A stretch of DNA of 64,000 nt from Patellaria atrata CBS 101060 (lineage: Eukaryota; Ascomycota; Dothideomycetes; Patellariales; Patellariaceae): NCBI GenBank assembly GCA_010093705.1, contig MU006117.1:139707-203706 (forward strand), written 5' to 3'. Below, in pieces: positions 45,990-58,381 of the stretch; the stretch's first letter is position 1, and the number at the start of each line of letters is the position of its first letter. Below the pieces are notes generated by a model. The model searched no databases and was not told the origin of the DNA. It saw only the letters and a list, made by a program, of their open reading frames with translations. A program made the translations under genes and the position numbers.

Positions 45990-46728
45990 GTGTACAATGA
46001 GCGCAGGGAAGACTTTGTAAATCCGTACGTACAGGGAGTGCAGTGGGTACGCTTACTGGATTCTTGGTTGAGGATGGAGAAGTCGAAATTGAGCTGGGAA
46101 GAACAGGACTGTTTATATAGACGCGTATGGTGAATGACCTTAACTGTCCGGACGAGTAACGTGACCAGAGGGCGATTCGACCCACAGAGCATTCACAGAT
46201 TTGGCGTACATAATTGTCTAAGATTAAGAGGCTCCGGGCTGAGCCTCAGGACGAAGATGACCTAGTAAAAGTGAACTAGACGCGTAGCCACTGTAATTGG
46301 TCGTCGAGAAATAGCCACGTAAAGAGCTATGATATTCCAAAGGGAATAGTCTTCCACTATACTGACTACTTCATTTGATCGTGAGCTAAAACTTGGCCAC
46401 CCGGATATAACATAGAATACATTCCACTACGACAAGCAGAAAAGAATACATACAGAGGTATCAATCAATCGGGAGCCTTTCCGACCCAAAAGCGCAAAAG
46501 CGCCATCATGTGCGCCTCCCTAGGATCCAATGCACCTTCCCTCCGTATACCTTCCTAAACCAATCATGACCATATTCGGACTTGAATGTCGTGACACAAC
46601 CATATACCTTCAGGTTGTCCAACACTAAGGTATCCTACTATCCTCCTATCCTAAGGTACAGTACCTCGTGCTCTTGTTCCGTCTCTCTTTTGAAACTTTC
46701 ACCGTTTTTCTCCCCCATCAACTTCCAA
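45990..46728. other. Intergenic, no gene recognised
   Basis: Promoter side of the BTB gene and 3' flank of the kinase gene. Nothing else seen. Confidence 0.5.
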
Positions 46729-48332
46729 CTAAAAGTCCCTAAAAGCGTCCTCGTGCTTATCTCTCAGTTCCGCACTATATTCTTCCCGCTCGGGATTCTC
46801 ATCCTCATACTCATCGAAGTTTCTTGTGTCTGCTGGACCCCTTAGATGCGGAACGATGGGTCCTGGAACACGGCGATAGTAGAGTTCGTCCCAGTCGATG
46901 TCCTTAAACCAAGGGTGTGATTTAACAGCCGAAGCCCCGCCCTTAATGTTACCAAGGCGCTTAGAGACATCTACAGTGCAAAGGGCGGAGATGAGAGATC
47001 TAGCAGCTGGGGACATGGCAGAAGGGAAGCGGAGATGACCAGCCACGATCCTGTACAGAGTTGTTAAACAGAAAAGCACGACAATTCGCAAGGTAGAAAA
47101 CATACTGTTCGTAGATTTTCATTGGGTTTTGATCCCAAAACGGCGGTTGACCGACCAGGAACTCGTAAACCAGAATACCGAAGGCCCACCAGTCGACGGC
47201 GCAGCCATGACCTACGCTTTTGTGAGACATATGAGTCGTTATTCAGAATTGCAGTTTAACGTACCTGTGTTCCTGATGACTTCCGGAGCAAGATATTCAG
47301 GCGTGCCACAGAGAGTGTATGTCTCCCCTGACAATGTCAGTCAGTACATTTACCCATGAAACTGTGTTTGCGAGGGACATACTGTCATCCACTTTCTTCG
47401 CAAAGCCAAAATCCACCAACTTCAAATGGCCCTCAGCGTCTATAAGGATATTCTCGGGCTTCAAGTCCCTATAGGCGACGCCCTGTTGCTCATGGAGGAA
47501 TTCCAGAATCAAGACTATTTCTGCGGCGTAGAATTGAGACGTAGCTTCATTGAATCGTCGCGCTCTTCGTAGATAGCTGAAGACCTCACCACCAGGGCAA
47601 TAATCGAGCTGTTGAATAGTTAAAATACACTCTCACAGAAGCGTACAAGTGTGCCAGTCACTTACAAGCATATATAGAGAATCATGGTCTTGAAAACTTG
47701 CTACGAGTGTTGTGATGAAGGGATGGCCGGCCACTGCAGCTAAAACATTCCTCTCGTTTCGGACATGCTCGACTTGCTTTAGCCGTATGACTACGGTCCC
47801 GTTAGTACTCTGAGGTAAACGCCAATCAAATATGATCAACTTCTAGACTGGACAATTTGTTACCATCAACCTTCCGTAGAATTTTGAGCGCAAAAACTTT
47901 GTCCCCATCTGGGCCCTTCGCGTCCCTTAATCTAGACAACCAGACCCTGGCGAATGTGCCTACAAGGACCAATTAGTATTCGGCTTTATTCTTGAATTTC
48001 AACTCTTCAAGTTGAATAGGTGAGAATTGAACGGTAGTATTCTCACCAGTTCCTAAGGTCTTTATAAGGTCAAAGTCCTCGCTCCGCAAATACTTCCTCG
48101 AATGTCCCACGGGTTTATCATTAGGGTCCACGAGGATTTCATCATACCCCATGGGGTGTTTCTCAGCTTCCCATTGTGCTAGGGCATGCTTCTCCTCATC
48201 ACGACGGGCCGTGATGGCGCGCTCATCCTCTTGTGGTTGCTGCGGTGGGCGTTCTGGTGAGGATTTGCGGTTTCGGGTCATGCTGTGGTGCAGACCGTGG
48301 GGAATGATGTGGTGCATCGCTGCTGCAGCCAT
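46729..48332 (-). CDS. pkaC: cAMP-dependent protein kinase catalytic subunit (PKA)
   Basis: Seven exons in phase: 48332-48047, 47959-47864, 47790-47666, 47608-47383, 47327-47265, 47211-47106 and 47050-46729, giving 407 residues. After a 90-residue His/Pro/Gln-rich N-terminus come the glycine loop TLGTGTFARVW, the lysine in FALKILRK, and the catalytic loop YRDLKPEN (YRD as in PKA). Then follow VDFGFAKK, the activation loop TYTLCGTPEYLAPEV with its phospho-Thr, and the PKA-type GCAVDWWAFGILVYE. The protein ends FRDF, the FxxF hydrophobic motif at the very C-terminus, and WFKDIDWDELY is the C-tail. This set separates PKA from PKC, AKT and S6K kinases. It is the effector of cAMP in nutrient sensing and development; the regulatory subunit is not in the window. 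A small 63-nt exon carries the activation loop. Confidence 0.95.
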
Positions 48333-50391
48333 TTGGGAGGTGCGATTGTGAGCAAAACAGTCCTACAGAGGATCGTAGAGTTTATTGTGAGGATCGAGGT
48401 GTGCTAAAGTTGGAAGTTGGAAAGGTGGCAGGGTCGGTGGTTAGATCATATCGCGGCTCGAAGACTGTTTCAAACTGATAGAGCTGTTCACAAGACAAGC
48501 GAGGAAAGGACGAGAGCAGATGTTGAAGCACTGGAGATAGTATGATAGTTGGAAATTTGTTGGTGTCGTAACTCTCTATCTAGGATGGATAGTGGGGTTG
48601 CAGTGCATTTTGAAGAAGCATGACAGGAAAGGTCAACGATTCATCAATCATTTACAACACGGGTTCAAAAGGAACGAGGCCCGATGACGCTGCCGTGGCT
48701 TTTAACCAGGGGGAGCAAGGGGGGGTAAGTCAAGACCCGATACTGATATGGTAGCACGGGTTTGGCCGGGATTTGGCATGCACTGGCGCAAATGGTGGGC
48801 ACGGTGGGTTGCGTGTGCTGCTGGTCCCCCAACTCTCCTTTAGCTTGTTACTGCCCTGCTTTCCCGGATCTTGGGGCTGGACGAATGGCTCGAATTGCTC
48901 TCATTAACCCTAACTTTATCCTCCGTCGATCAGATCTGATCTTCCATGATTTGCCAATATTTCCTCAGAGTTTCCTGATTCAGAAGACCTGTCAGAGGTA
49001 ATCGGTAACATGGCCTTTCCACCTCCGTAATCTCAGCCTTATTTCTATTCATAACCTCGAAGATTTTGTCCGTCTAGTCCATGGCGCGCGGAGACTCTCA
49101 ATGTCGTGTCAGCGGAATCGCGTAAAGGTACCCATCGCCCCTGGATTATGAACCGGCGCAGAGGTGTCAGGGCCGGAATTTGATATTATTTGACAGGACG
49201 CTACAAATCAACCGTTCCTATGCTCCTTTAGCTTCTATTGGCTGCCCGGGTCCGACATATCATGACAGTTTGATCGGGCATGTCAGATCTATTATTACTA
49301 TAAATGCGAGTAAATACGACCCTATTATGTTGTCTCAAGAAATCGATTTACTCATAACAGTACGGGTCAAACTTGTTAGGATCAAACAATGAACTTGATC
49401 CTTTAAAGTGAGTATTAAATATCAGCTAGATTCAAGGCCCAGTCCGTAAAGCCTTGGAGATTTGGCAGAGTTGGACGTGCGTTCTCTGCACGTCAGAACT
49501 CCCCTATATGATTGGTCCTATAAATATATAGTTATTACAGCTACTCAAACTCCAGCGGATCAAAGTAAACATGAGAATGCGTATATGAAGACGCATAAAC
49601 CTTTATATTAATCACTTAAGAATAGGGAGCCCAACGGTGAATAGCCCTCAAAGAGTACTCCCATCTTCCAGGAAGCACTCCCTCGGACTTGATACCGTAA
49701 GTTCCTCTTAAATCAGGTAGGGTATTAATCACGTGGAATAGCACAGATAGACATATCCACATAATGTATAAGTGCCATCATGCCACAGTCAGGTAGGTGA
49801 GATCGGAGAGAGAGAAAACTGATGAGTCTTGGTCTTGATATTTCACGAGTAGAATCTCTTTGCGATAAACTGATAAAAGCAGACTACTACAAGTTCCTTG
49901 ATCGTACGCGATCCCACGTAGTACGTGGAATTGGCGACGTGGTATTACCGTTTCACTTTGTCTTCTGGCATATAGACTACAAGCACACCTCTGTGCTCAG
50001 ATGTCTTTGAAATATGGAAGTAACAGTGAACGGTAGAATGAGATACAACAACTTGAAACCAGAAAAGAAATCGCATTGCAGACATTTGCTTTTCCAATGA
50101 TTATGAGTAGACTCGTCGATCATTACCGCCTCATATCATTTCTCCAACGGTGAAAGTGACAGGAGACACATTGAGCACATCTCCTGTGATATGCTCTACT
50201 GTTTCGTCCGTCCTGCCTCAATTTGGAAACTTGGCTCTTTCTCTTCTCGACTAGTGGGTATAAGAATTTGGTTCACATCCTAATTATCCGCATTCTGTAA
50301 ACTTGAATCGTAAAAATACATGTCGTGATTCTATAGCAAAAGAATTCGAGAAAAATATCGGTACAGTTGTTCTTCCCGTTTAAATCTATCC
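48333..50391. other. Intergenic, about 2 kb, no protein gene recognised
   Basis: The part next to 48333 is the PKA promoter and leader. A GACGTGC...GCACGTC hairpin with flanking AGTT/AACT arms lies at 49469-49500. Otherwise AT-rich without coding signal. Confidence 0.5.
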
Positions 50392-51205
50392 TTAACCTTT
50401 GCTGTGTGTATTAAGAATCAAGCCCACGATTAGACTGGATGATAAGTTAGCCGCTGAGAAGCTATGCCTAATTTGGTAATGGACCTACCCATAAAGACCC
50501 AGGACTTCACCAAAAATTAGAATTAATACCATGCCTACAAAGATCCTCGACTGTTGCATATATGATCGAACGCCCTACTACGATCAGTAATAGATTCTGT
50601 AGCTTTCCTTGATCATTCGCATACCATATCACCAACTATGCCTATCGCGTATCCCGCCGCTAGACCGGAGAGACCAACGGACAGCCCGCAGGCCAAGTGC
50701 ATAAAACCACTGAATAATGTGTAGTGCTGGCTAGGCGGTGGAGACATGTCTCCTGCTATTAAAACGGCTATAACAAGAGCGTAGACTGCAATGATACCGG
50801 ACATGACGACGGGGATAAGGGACTGTTGTGACAGTTCAGCTTCGTGGTTAACGCTCTATTCACCGGTATCTGTACCTTCATAATAAGATCAGGCCTATAT
50901 GTACCAACTCCTGCAATCCCTATGCCAGATTTTGCTGTGCCATATGCCGCTCCTATGCCTATTGCACTATATCAGCGCTTGGGTCGATTGTGTAGTGTAG
51001 GGTAGTATAACGGACATCCAAAAATCATCTATGGAAGAGAGGTTAAGCTTAGAATCTCTTTGAATCAGTCAATACGTGTGAGAGCTTACTGCGAATGCTA
51101 TTCCACCCTGCAGAATGTGTTAGCACCGTCATAGAAATGTCAGCTCTGGAGACGTACCATGCCAAAGAAAGGCGCAAATTTGGGGGTTAGATCAACTTGT
51201 TCCAT
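50392..51205 (-). CDS. VMA11: V-ATPase proteolipid subunit c' (Vma11 type)
   Basis: Seven exons: 51205-51158, 51107-51090 (18 nt), 51028-51016 (13 nt), 50958-50876, 50822-50625, 50574-50489 and 50434-50392, giving 162 residues (yeast Vma11 has 164). Spliced in this way the first helix reads FFGMGGIAFA then [16 protein letters not shown] without a gap. [19 protein letters not shown] and IPVVMSG identify c' rather than c. The proton-carrying Glu is in [12 protein letters not shown], at the end of helix 4, and the protein finishes [13 protein letters not shown]. It is part of the rotating Vo ring of the vacuolar proton pump; c' is a fungal speciality. Donors GTCCGT (exon 3) and acceptor AATAG are fixed by phase and by the protein alignment. 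It is divergent from the Rho GEF gene, 757 bp away. Confidence 0.92.
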
Positions 51206-51962
51206 CTTGAAGATGTGATGATTTCACTTTACAAGTATAACGGATAGGAAGATTGGCGAAGGGGGATGGAGAGTAGTCGAAAAAAGCCGCGAGAGTTGAT
51301 GATTAAATTAGCTTGAACCTCGAGCTCGAGCATGTGCAGGTGATGATGGCTACCAAGCAGTGCAAGATAACAGGCGGATGACTAAGCTAGTGGGCCAATA
51401 AACATGCCCGCTTCCAGTCGAAAGTGGAAATATTACGATGCACCTTTTCCTACAACCAAAGAAGAGAGACCTACCTTAGTAAACTATCGATCTCCGCAAA
51501 TACTAAATTTCATCACTCTTCTTCATAGATATTCCAAACGGTTTTGTCAGTTTTATAGGAACCCCAATCGTTGTCACTCGATATCGTCTTGCTTTGCAAT
51601 CCCTCCCTTGTCCTTACCACCTTCAATATACCCTCAACTGATCTGCCTCTCTTTCGTATCTGCTTCGACATCAGACCCCCCCAAACCTCCCACAGGACCC
51701 TCGGTAATAGGGCCTGAATCACTCTGAGAGACCATCCGCAGAAAGACCCCTTGATTCGAGTCTTCCGCGCAGCGCCATTCTTTGCTTGGCTATTGTCGTC
51801 AGCGTGTTCACAGAAGCACAAGGACTCGCCTCCACCTCCACAGATAACCACCCTCGACCTCACGCCTGCAACAGGCTTTACTCGAGTTCGAGGTACACAA
51901 CATACAAGGAAAACGAGCTGATGCTTGGGTTTTGAGTCGTCCCTGGCGTCGAAGAGGCCCAG
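51206..51962. promoter_or_regulatory. Divergent intergenic region between VMA11 and the Rho GEF
   Basis: Both flanking genes start outward from this 757-bp stretch. The right half (about 51480-51900) is C/T-rich on the plus strand, as expected of a fungal leader. No specific operator is identified. Confidence 0.5.
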
Positions 51963-54900
51963 ATGGCGGACTATGGCTCTCAACAGGGGAGAGAGTACAA
52001 TCGACAGTACAACCCTGTGTCCGACCAACAAAGACATGGAGCTTACTCGGCCATCTTCGGAGGTGCACCTTCAGGGCGTGCTCAGACGATGTCAAGTAGT
52101 ACTTTTCAACAACCGCCCGATCGATCACAAACAATGTCCTCACAGGGCTCAACAATGATGCAGAGAACTCCACCTATGCGACAACAAATGAACGGCTATG
52201 AACGGCCCTCCCACAATGGATATCCCCCCCCCCATCGATCTGTTGATAATACACCTTCACCACCTCACCAACAGCAGAGAGGCTCACCCACTAATTATCT
52301 CCCGAATCCAGTACCACCGGAGCGTAAACCCTATGGCTTGCCCCCTCGAACAGATATGCGAGGACCGCCTATGGGGCAGAGCTTCAATAGGCCCATTCCG
52401 AATAGATATCCTGGAGGTCCGCCTGGACCCGCGCTCAATTCGGACCCTTATCGTTCCCAATCTCTGGCTGTGGGATCCAGGCCTACCTATCCAGGAACTG
52501 GGACTTATAACCTAGCACCAGCTCAAGCTTTCCGACAACAAGCATACCATAATCAGTCGAGGACGACGGCGCAAGGACGAGTTGTCCCTGAACGTCCGGA
52601 TGAGCGAACAATGTCCTTAGCTGCATATTCCAGAGATGGTGACCATTCACACATGACACAAACAATGAGTGGGCGCGTGATACCAAACCGTAGACGCGAA
52701 TCCGTAGGACAAGATGACGCGCCTTCGCCAAGCTCGTTTGCAACAACCTCACCTTCTACTACTAGCACAAAGACACGAACACCTAGTCAATCTAGTTTAC
52801 CCTCGAGAACTATGTCCATGGCGTCCACAATAGTAGCTCCTTCGGATCGCACAATGTCGATGGCCAGCCGTTCCGGAGTCCAGAAATCGAACAGCAATTC
52901 GACCTCCCAGGCCGCAGCGCCCAATCAACGTAGGGCTCCGCTTGTTTATCCAGCTCTTCTCTCCAAGGTCGCCGAGACATTCCGTGATAAAATTCCATTA
53001 GGGGATAAGATCAAAGATGGCCTGGATTATAAGGGTGCATTTGCAGGAGCTGAAGCCGTCGACCTCATCGCGTATATTATCAAAACAAATGATCGCAACT
53101 TAGCCCTTCTACTGGGCAGATCCTTAGACGCGCAAAAATTCTTCCATGATGTCACCTACGCGCATCGGTTACGCGACTCGCACACCGAAGTCTATCGCTT
53201 CAAAGAAACTCTTGTGGAAACTGAAGATACCGGAGTCAATGGAGTTTTCACCTTGCTAACTGAGTGTTATTCCCCTACTTGTACAAGGGACCGTCTCTGT
53301 TATTCTATTGCATGTCCTCGAAGGTTAGAGCAGCAAGCTCGCCTCAACATGAAACCTCAAGCTGGCTTAAGGCGAGAAGATTCAAGAGGAAGTCTGCACG
53401 AAGATCAAGCGGACGAACAGAAACTTTGGATTAACACCGTCTCTAAAGAGGTTGCAGATAGCATCGATGATAAGGAGAAGAAGCGCCAAGAAGTCATCTC
53501 CGAATTGATGTACACGGAGCGAGATTTCGTAAAGGACCTTGAGTATCTCCGCGATTTCTGGATGAAGCCTTTACGTGCCCCTGGCACCTCCCCTATTCCA
53601 GAGCACCGCCGGGAAAAGCTCATCAAGACTATCTTCTCTAATTGTCAGGACGTGTACTACGTCAACTCGCGCTTGGCAGAATCTCTTACTCGACGACAAC
53701 AGCAAAGCCCGGTTGTGAGGAATGTGGGAGATATATTCCTCGAATATGTTCCCATGTTCTCTCCCTTTATCACTTATGGTGCGAATCAACTGTTTGGAAA
53801 GTACGAATTTGAATGTGAACGAAAGACAAATGCCGGCTTTGCTAAGTTCGTAGACGAGGTGGAACGCTTGAAGGAGTCAAGGAAGCTGGAATTGAATGGT
53901 TATCTTACGAAACCAACGACAAGACTAGCGAGATACCCGCTACTACTCGAAAATGTCTTGAAGTACACGGCTGATGATAATCCTGACAAGGATGATATTC
54001 CTAAGGCAATCAAGATGATTAAAGACGTCCTATCCAGGGTCAACATTGAATCCGGAAAAGCAGAGAACCGGTTTAATTTGCAGCAGCTTGCAAGGGAGCT
54101 CAAGTTCCGGAATGGCGAATACATTGATCTTAAATTGACGGATGAATCTCGACAGCTCATCTACAAGGGAGGCCTCAAGAGAAATCCCACAGATGCTAAT
54201 GCGGATGTCCAAGGATTTCTCTTCGACCATGCGGTTCTTTTAGTCAGAGTTAAGACGGTCAATAAACGCGAGGAGATGAAAGTATACAAGAAGCCGATCC
54301 CACTTGAACTCTTGGTTATCACACAAATGGATGAAGTCATTCCAAAAATGGGTATTGCGAAACGACCTTCGTCCAGCCTCGTACTCGGTAGCAAAAACAA
54401 TGCAAACACTCCCAAGACGGAAGGATTCCCAATCACGTTCAAGCATCTCGGTAAGGGTGGTTATGAATGCACTTTGTACTGCTCAACCCATATCCAGCAA
54501 GTCAAATGGATGGAGCATATTGAAGCTCAGTGTAAGATGATCAAGGATCGTAACAACATGTATATGCAGACTACACTCAATGAGGGCTTCTTCACCGCAG
54601 CGATTAGAGTCAACTGCTGTGCTCCTGCAGGTAAGCGTCGCTTCGATTTAAGTCGCGACTTTTTGCTAACGAATTTACAGACAGTGGTAGGAAACTCGTC
54701 CTTGGAACGGATTCAGGCGTTTACATCACCGACCGCAAACCAAAGGACGCTTCTATCAAACCTCGCCGTATTCTGGAAGCTAAGTTTGTTTCTGGTATTG
54801 ACGTACTTGAAGCTCATTCCATCCTTCTAGTCTTGACAGAGAAGACTATGTTTACCTATCCAATGGAAATTCTGCATACGGAGGAGAGCCCTGTGACTAA

Positions 54901-55823
54901 CGCTAAGCGAGGAAAGAAAATTAGTCATGGCACTTTCTTCAAGGCTGGCATTTGCGATGGCCAGCAATTAGTGTGTCTCGTTAAGTCAAGTGGTCTTTCA
55001 ACCACCGTTAAGGTCTACGAACCCATGGAAAACTACTCAAAACAGAAGAAGTCCGGCTTCGGAAAGTTGCTGGCTGGTGGCCAAGATGTTTTGAAGCTGT
55101 CAAAAGTAAGCGCCAACACAGTTCATTCTTATTTTCCTCACTCAGCATTCGGCCTAACTTCAATCAAGGAGATATATATACCCAGCGAAGCGATCTCCCT
55201 ACATTACCTCAAGACCAAACTCTGCGTAGGTTGTTTGAAAGGCTTTGAAATTGTAGAAATGGAGACTTTGGAAACTCAGTCTTTGTTAGATCAAGCAGAC
55301 ACCTCTTTGGACTTCGTAGTCGCTCGCAAAGAATCGAATATCAAGCCGATCCATGTTGAGCGCATTGGCACAGAGTTCCTCCTCTGCTATTCCGACTTCT
55401 CTTTCTGGGTCAATCGGCACGGTTGGCGTACCCATCCGGAATGGAAGATCACGTGGGAAGGTAACCCACAAAACTTTGCCATCTGCCATCCTTACATTTT
55501 AGCGTTTGAGCCCAGCTTTGTGGAAATCAGGCATATTGACACCGGCATGCTCATGCATATCCTAACGGCTAAAAACATCAGGATGCTCCACACTTCTACT
55601 CAGGAGGTAAGTCTTCAACTCCCTTCGCAAGTTACCTTTCCATGGCCTAATTATTTTAACGTCTCAGATCCTGTACGCGTACGAAGATGAACTCGGATAT
55701 GATGTCATCGCATCCCTCGATTTCTGGCCTCAGACTAAGAATCGACCAACCCACGCGCCAATGAGCGAAAAAGCTACTTTGGAAAATGGTATGCATCGCC
55801 AGCAAATCGAGTACAGATATTGA
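51963..55823 (+). CDS. ROM2: Rho1 guanine nucleotide exchange factor, Rom1/Rom2 type (DEP-DH-PH-CNH)
   Basis: Four exons: 51963-54630, 54681-55105, 55169-55606 and 55668-55823, giving 1228 residues. The first 320 residues are disordered and Gln/Pro/Ser-rich with repeated QTMS and RTMSMAS units, probable kinase targets. A DEP-like domain (about 329-417: FAGAEAVDLIAYIIKTNDRN) follows, then TDCYSP-type VFTLLTECYSPTC, the DH domain (about 505-700: VISELMYTERDFVKDLEYL, LNGYLTKPTTRLARYPLLLE), PH (about 725-865) and a CNH domain (about 900-1200: KLVLGTDSGVYI, GFEIVEMETL, ILAFEPSFVEIRHIDTG). It activates Rho1 for cell-wall glucan synthesis and the PKC/MAPK pathway. Intron 2 (55106-55168, 63 nt) has length 3n and no stop, so it is easily missed; removal gives LKLSKEIYIPSEAIS as in the family. 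Confidence 0.93.
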
Positions 55824-57226
55824 GCCGATACATATGCCCATATTCTCGAAATCGATTATATCGGCCTTAATTTCAACCTGTTGTCGGCAGCTTCCTTAAC
55901 TTCCCCATGCAATGTCTCAGCAGTTTACACCGATTCGTCGTCGCTCGATTTTTCGTATAGTCAAATCTCGTCTAGCCGCATAGACGGCCTGTATTGCGAC
56001 ATACCCTCTCAATTTGAGTCTCGTGTCATCTTTGGCCTCCCTGTTTCGCCTTCATCGGTTTCAAGAGCGTGGGTTTCTGCACCACTACTGTGCATGGAGG
56101 ATTTCTGGTGCCTCTTTTCTAGAAGTTCTTACGTCAAATCCACCCGATTCTTGGTGTCAGATTACGGTGGTAATCAGCAGGATGAATCAATTGCTGGACT
56201 GAAAACGACAAGTTATTCTGTACAAACACGATTCGACTTTTCCTTCTGTGTCCTTGGTTATATTGACTTGTTGAGTCGGCTTCTCCTCCTTTGATAGGGA
56301 CATAGGAAGCTAGTGTTTCATCTGGAGGTGAGTTCGAAGAAAGAAGTTATGGAAGACGACAGGAGTGTATATGATAGTGATTAGGACGACTGAAGCGGAG
56401 GAGAAATGGATGGATGCATCATAGACAATTTTGGATGATCATTCGACAGATTGCTCGTCTTAACCTCTGCATTGAAGCTTATGCATAGCTTTAGTGCTTG
56501 GTGGACATGCTTCTATACTACACTTTGCATTAAAGCTCTCTCTATGGCTTTTTGTGCTCGGTGACGTGCTGCTACTATACTATGCTTTGCATTGAAGCTT
56601 AAAATAGCTTCTTGTGCTTAGTGACGTGCTACTATGATTCTTTGTGCCAACTTTTTAACCATGCTACTGTTCAGACAGAGACTCCACAAGTTCCTATTGC
56701 CCCTCCCTGGATTGAACTCACATTGATCCCTTCTATCCATGCTTTGGTTATCCCGAATCTAACAACAGTCTTAGGCCCTCGAAACGCCAACCTCAAGCTA
56801 AGGAACACAGAGAATCGAAAAGACAACCAGCCTTCTCTCATACAGCACAAGTATTATCCTACCTCATCTTTTTTTTTTAATTCCATTATATTGTATTATC
56901 TACAATACTGCGCATACAGCCTTCAAGCTATGGCGCAACCTCATCTTATCCTTACTGTAAAAGAAGAACCCCCATCTCAACTATACATATTAACCCAGGA
57001 AACTGCCACCAGCGGGACAGAAGAACCAGACATAACCAAAACTTACATAGACTACTCAACCCACATCAGCAAACCCAGTGAAGACGATGTTTACCACAGA
57101 CACAAGGAACTTACTCAAAATTAAAGAGTTGAACAAGTACACTAACCGATCGGTCGACTATTTCAACCGAATCGAAAAAGACCTACACATATCGTCCACA
57201 TATCGTCCAGCTTAGACATCGTGTGC
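55824..57226. other. 3' flank of the Rho GEF gene and repeat-bearing intergenic DNA
   Basis: No certain gene. A frame starting at 56931 (MAQPHLILTVKEEPP, about 64 codons, ending at 57124) is acidic and protein-like but short. In another frame KELNKYTNRSVDYFNRIEKD follows shortly after, which suggests remains of, or exons of, an unrecognised gene. Confidence 0.35.
56465..56640. repeat. Tandem repeat, about 60-bp unit, three copies
   Basis: Copies begin near 56465, 56521 and 56583. Each has TTTGCATTGAAGCT-like, then TATGGCTT/AATAGCTT, TTGTGCT, GGTGACGTGCT and ACTATACTA-like segments; the first copy is the most diverged. Confidence 0.75.
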
Positions 57227-57295
57227 GAAGGTAACCCACAAAACTTTGCCATATGCCATCCTTACATTTTGGCCTTCGAGGGGATCTTTGTGGAA
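57227..57295 (+). pseudogene. Duplicated fragment of the Rho GEF CNH exon
   Basis: These 69 bases match 55457-55525 of the Rho GEF gene at 61 of 69 positions, in the same orientation. They still read EGNPQNFAICHPYILAFE before diverging. Neither end of the match falls on an exon boundary, so it is a DNA-level copy and not a processed transcript of the whole gene. Confidence 0.85.
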
Positions 57296-58200
57296 TATCG
57301 CGAACCAATTCAGAATTGCAAAACCTTGCTGCTATTCCGATGGGAATCCCGTCCCAGGAACTCTTGTAGAGACTAGAGTGACGCACCCATTCGAGTATGG
57401 TCCTCAATATCGCCAACCAATGCAAGAATACACCTCGCAAGAACCAATGAGCGATGGTTACCATCACCATCTCGACACTGGAATCAGGATATTGCACAAC
57501 TCTTCCTCCTGGAACAAACACTACAAAATCATAAGGAGCGGCACCGAACACGTAGAACCGGGCTTGTTCCCAATCCAGTAGCAAAGAACCTGGTGCCATG
57601 CCCTCTTCCAGACGATGGCGAATCGACGGAAAGAAGTTCATCCAGCCCAGTACCATTCCTATCAAGGTGTGGATTCACGGAAGATTTCCAGATCAGCAGA
57701 TCCCAACTTATGCAACCGTTTCTCCAGCAGGTTTGCGAACACATAGGATAAACAGGGTTGCTTCCAGGATAAGTGGAGAGATTCATATGAAAGCATCATA
57801 GCCATTCATCTTCAACGGAAAGAGGGGATAGTCGTCTCCCTGCTCGAGCTACACAAGTGGGTCAGGGGATTGAGGAATAAGCCACCTTGCCCCCTATTTG
57901 GGGTTCGCCGGCTCAGAGTATCTATCATCACCGGCGAATTTGTGAACACCTACGACAAGCAGCATTGCGGCCGCTTTGCTGAATGTGCTCCAACGATTCT
58001 GGAGCAGGTTAGGCAAGATATTGAAAAGGGGGAGGATGGCAGCAATATAAAATCCTCATGGTCATTCATTCAATAGAATGAGGGGGTAGTCGTTTCCCCG
58101 ATAATGCTTTCTGAATATTAGTAAAGGGATTGAGGAAGTAACCCCATTGCACCGCACAAACGTCTCGTTACGAAATTCGATCGTTACTACGAGGAGGGTG
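57296..58200. other. Decayed sequence with internal duplication
   Basis: No intact gene. Two related blocks lie about 250 bases apart. The first runs from about 57798 to 57890 (ATTCATCTTC..., AGGGGATAGTCGTCTCCC, GGGATTGAGGAATAAGCC). The second runs from about 58060 to 58155 (ATTCATTCAATAGAATG, GGGGTAGTCGTTTCCCC, GGGATTGAGGAAGTAACC). Short protein-like frames (for example FVNTYDKQHCGRFAEC near 57940) are not assignable. Confidence 0.5.
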
Positions 58201-58343
58201 GCAGTATTACGTGAGATAATGGGTTTGTAGACACCCTCACCGCTCTCCTACAGGAGATATGGGCGAGACTGCAGTATTACATAGTGAGGTGATGAGTTTG
58301 TAGACACCCACACCAACCTCCTACGGGAGATACGGGCGAGATG
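58201..58343. repeat. Tandem pair, about 71-bp unit
   Basis: 58201-58270 and 58271-58343 both start GCAGTATTAC, contain GTTTGTAGACACCC and CTCCTAC, and end GAGATA(T/C)GGGCGAGA. They are the best conserved members of a motif found several more times up to 59770. Confidence 0.85.
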
Positions 58344-58381
58344 GCGCATCCGTACAAATACCCCAAGTTTTTAGAACCCCC

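Noticed and set aside
49469-49500. Hairpin GACGTGC/GCACGTC with extra arms, considered as the end of a small DNA transposon
   Set aside because: No second inverted end and no target duplication found nearby.
57183-57665. Minus-strand frame of 160 codons across the duplicated Rho GEF fragment
   Set aside because: It reads antisense to the recognisable CNH-derived piece and shows no family motif; probably chance openness.
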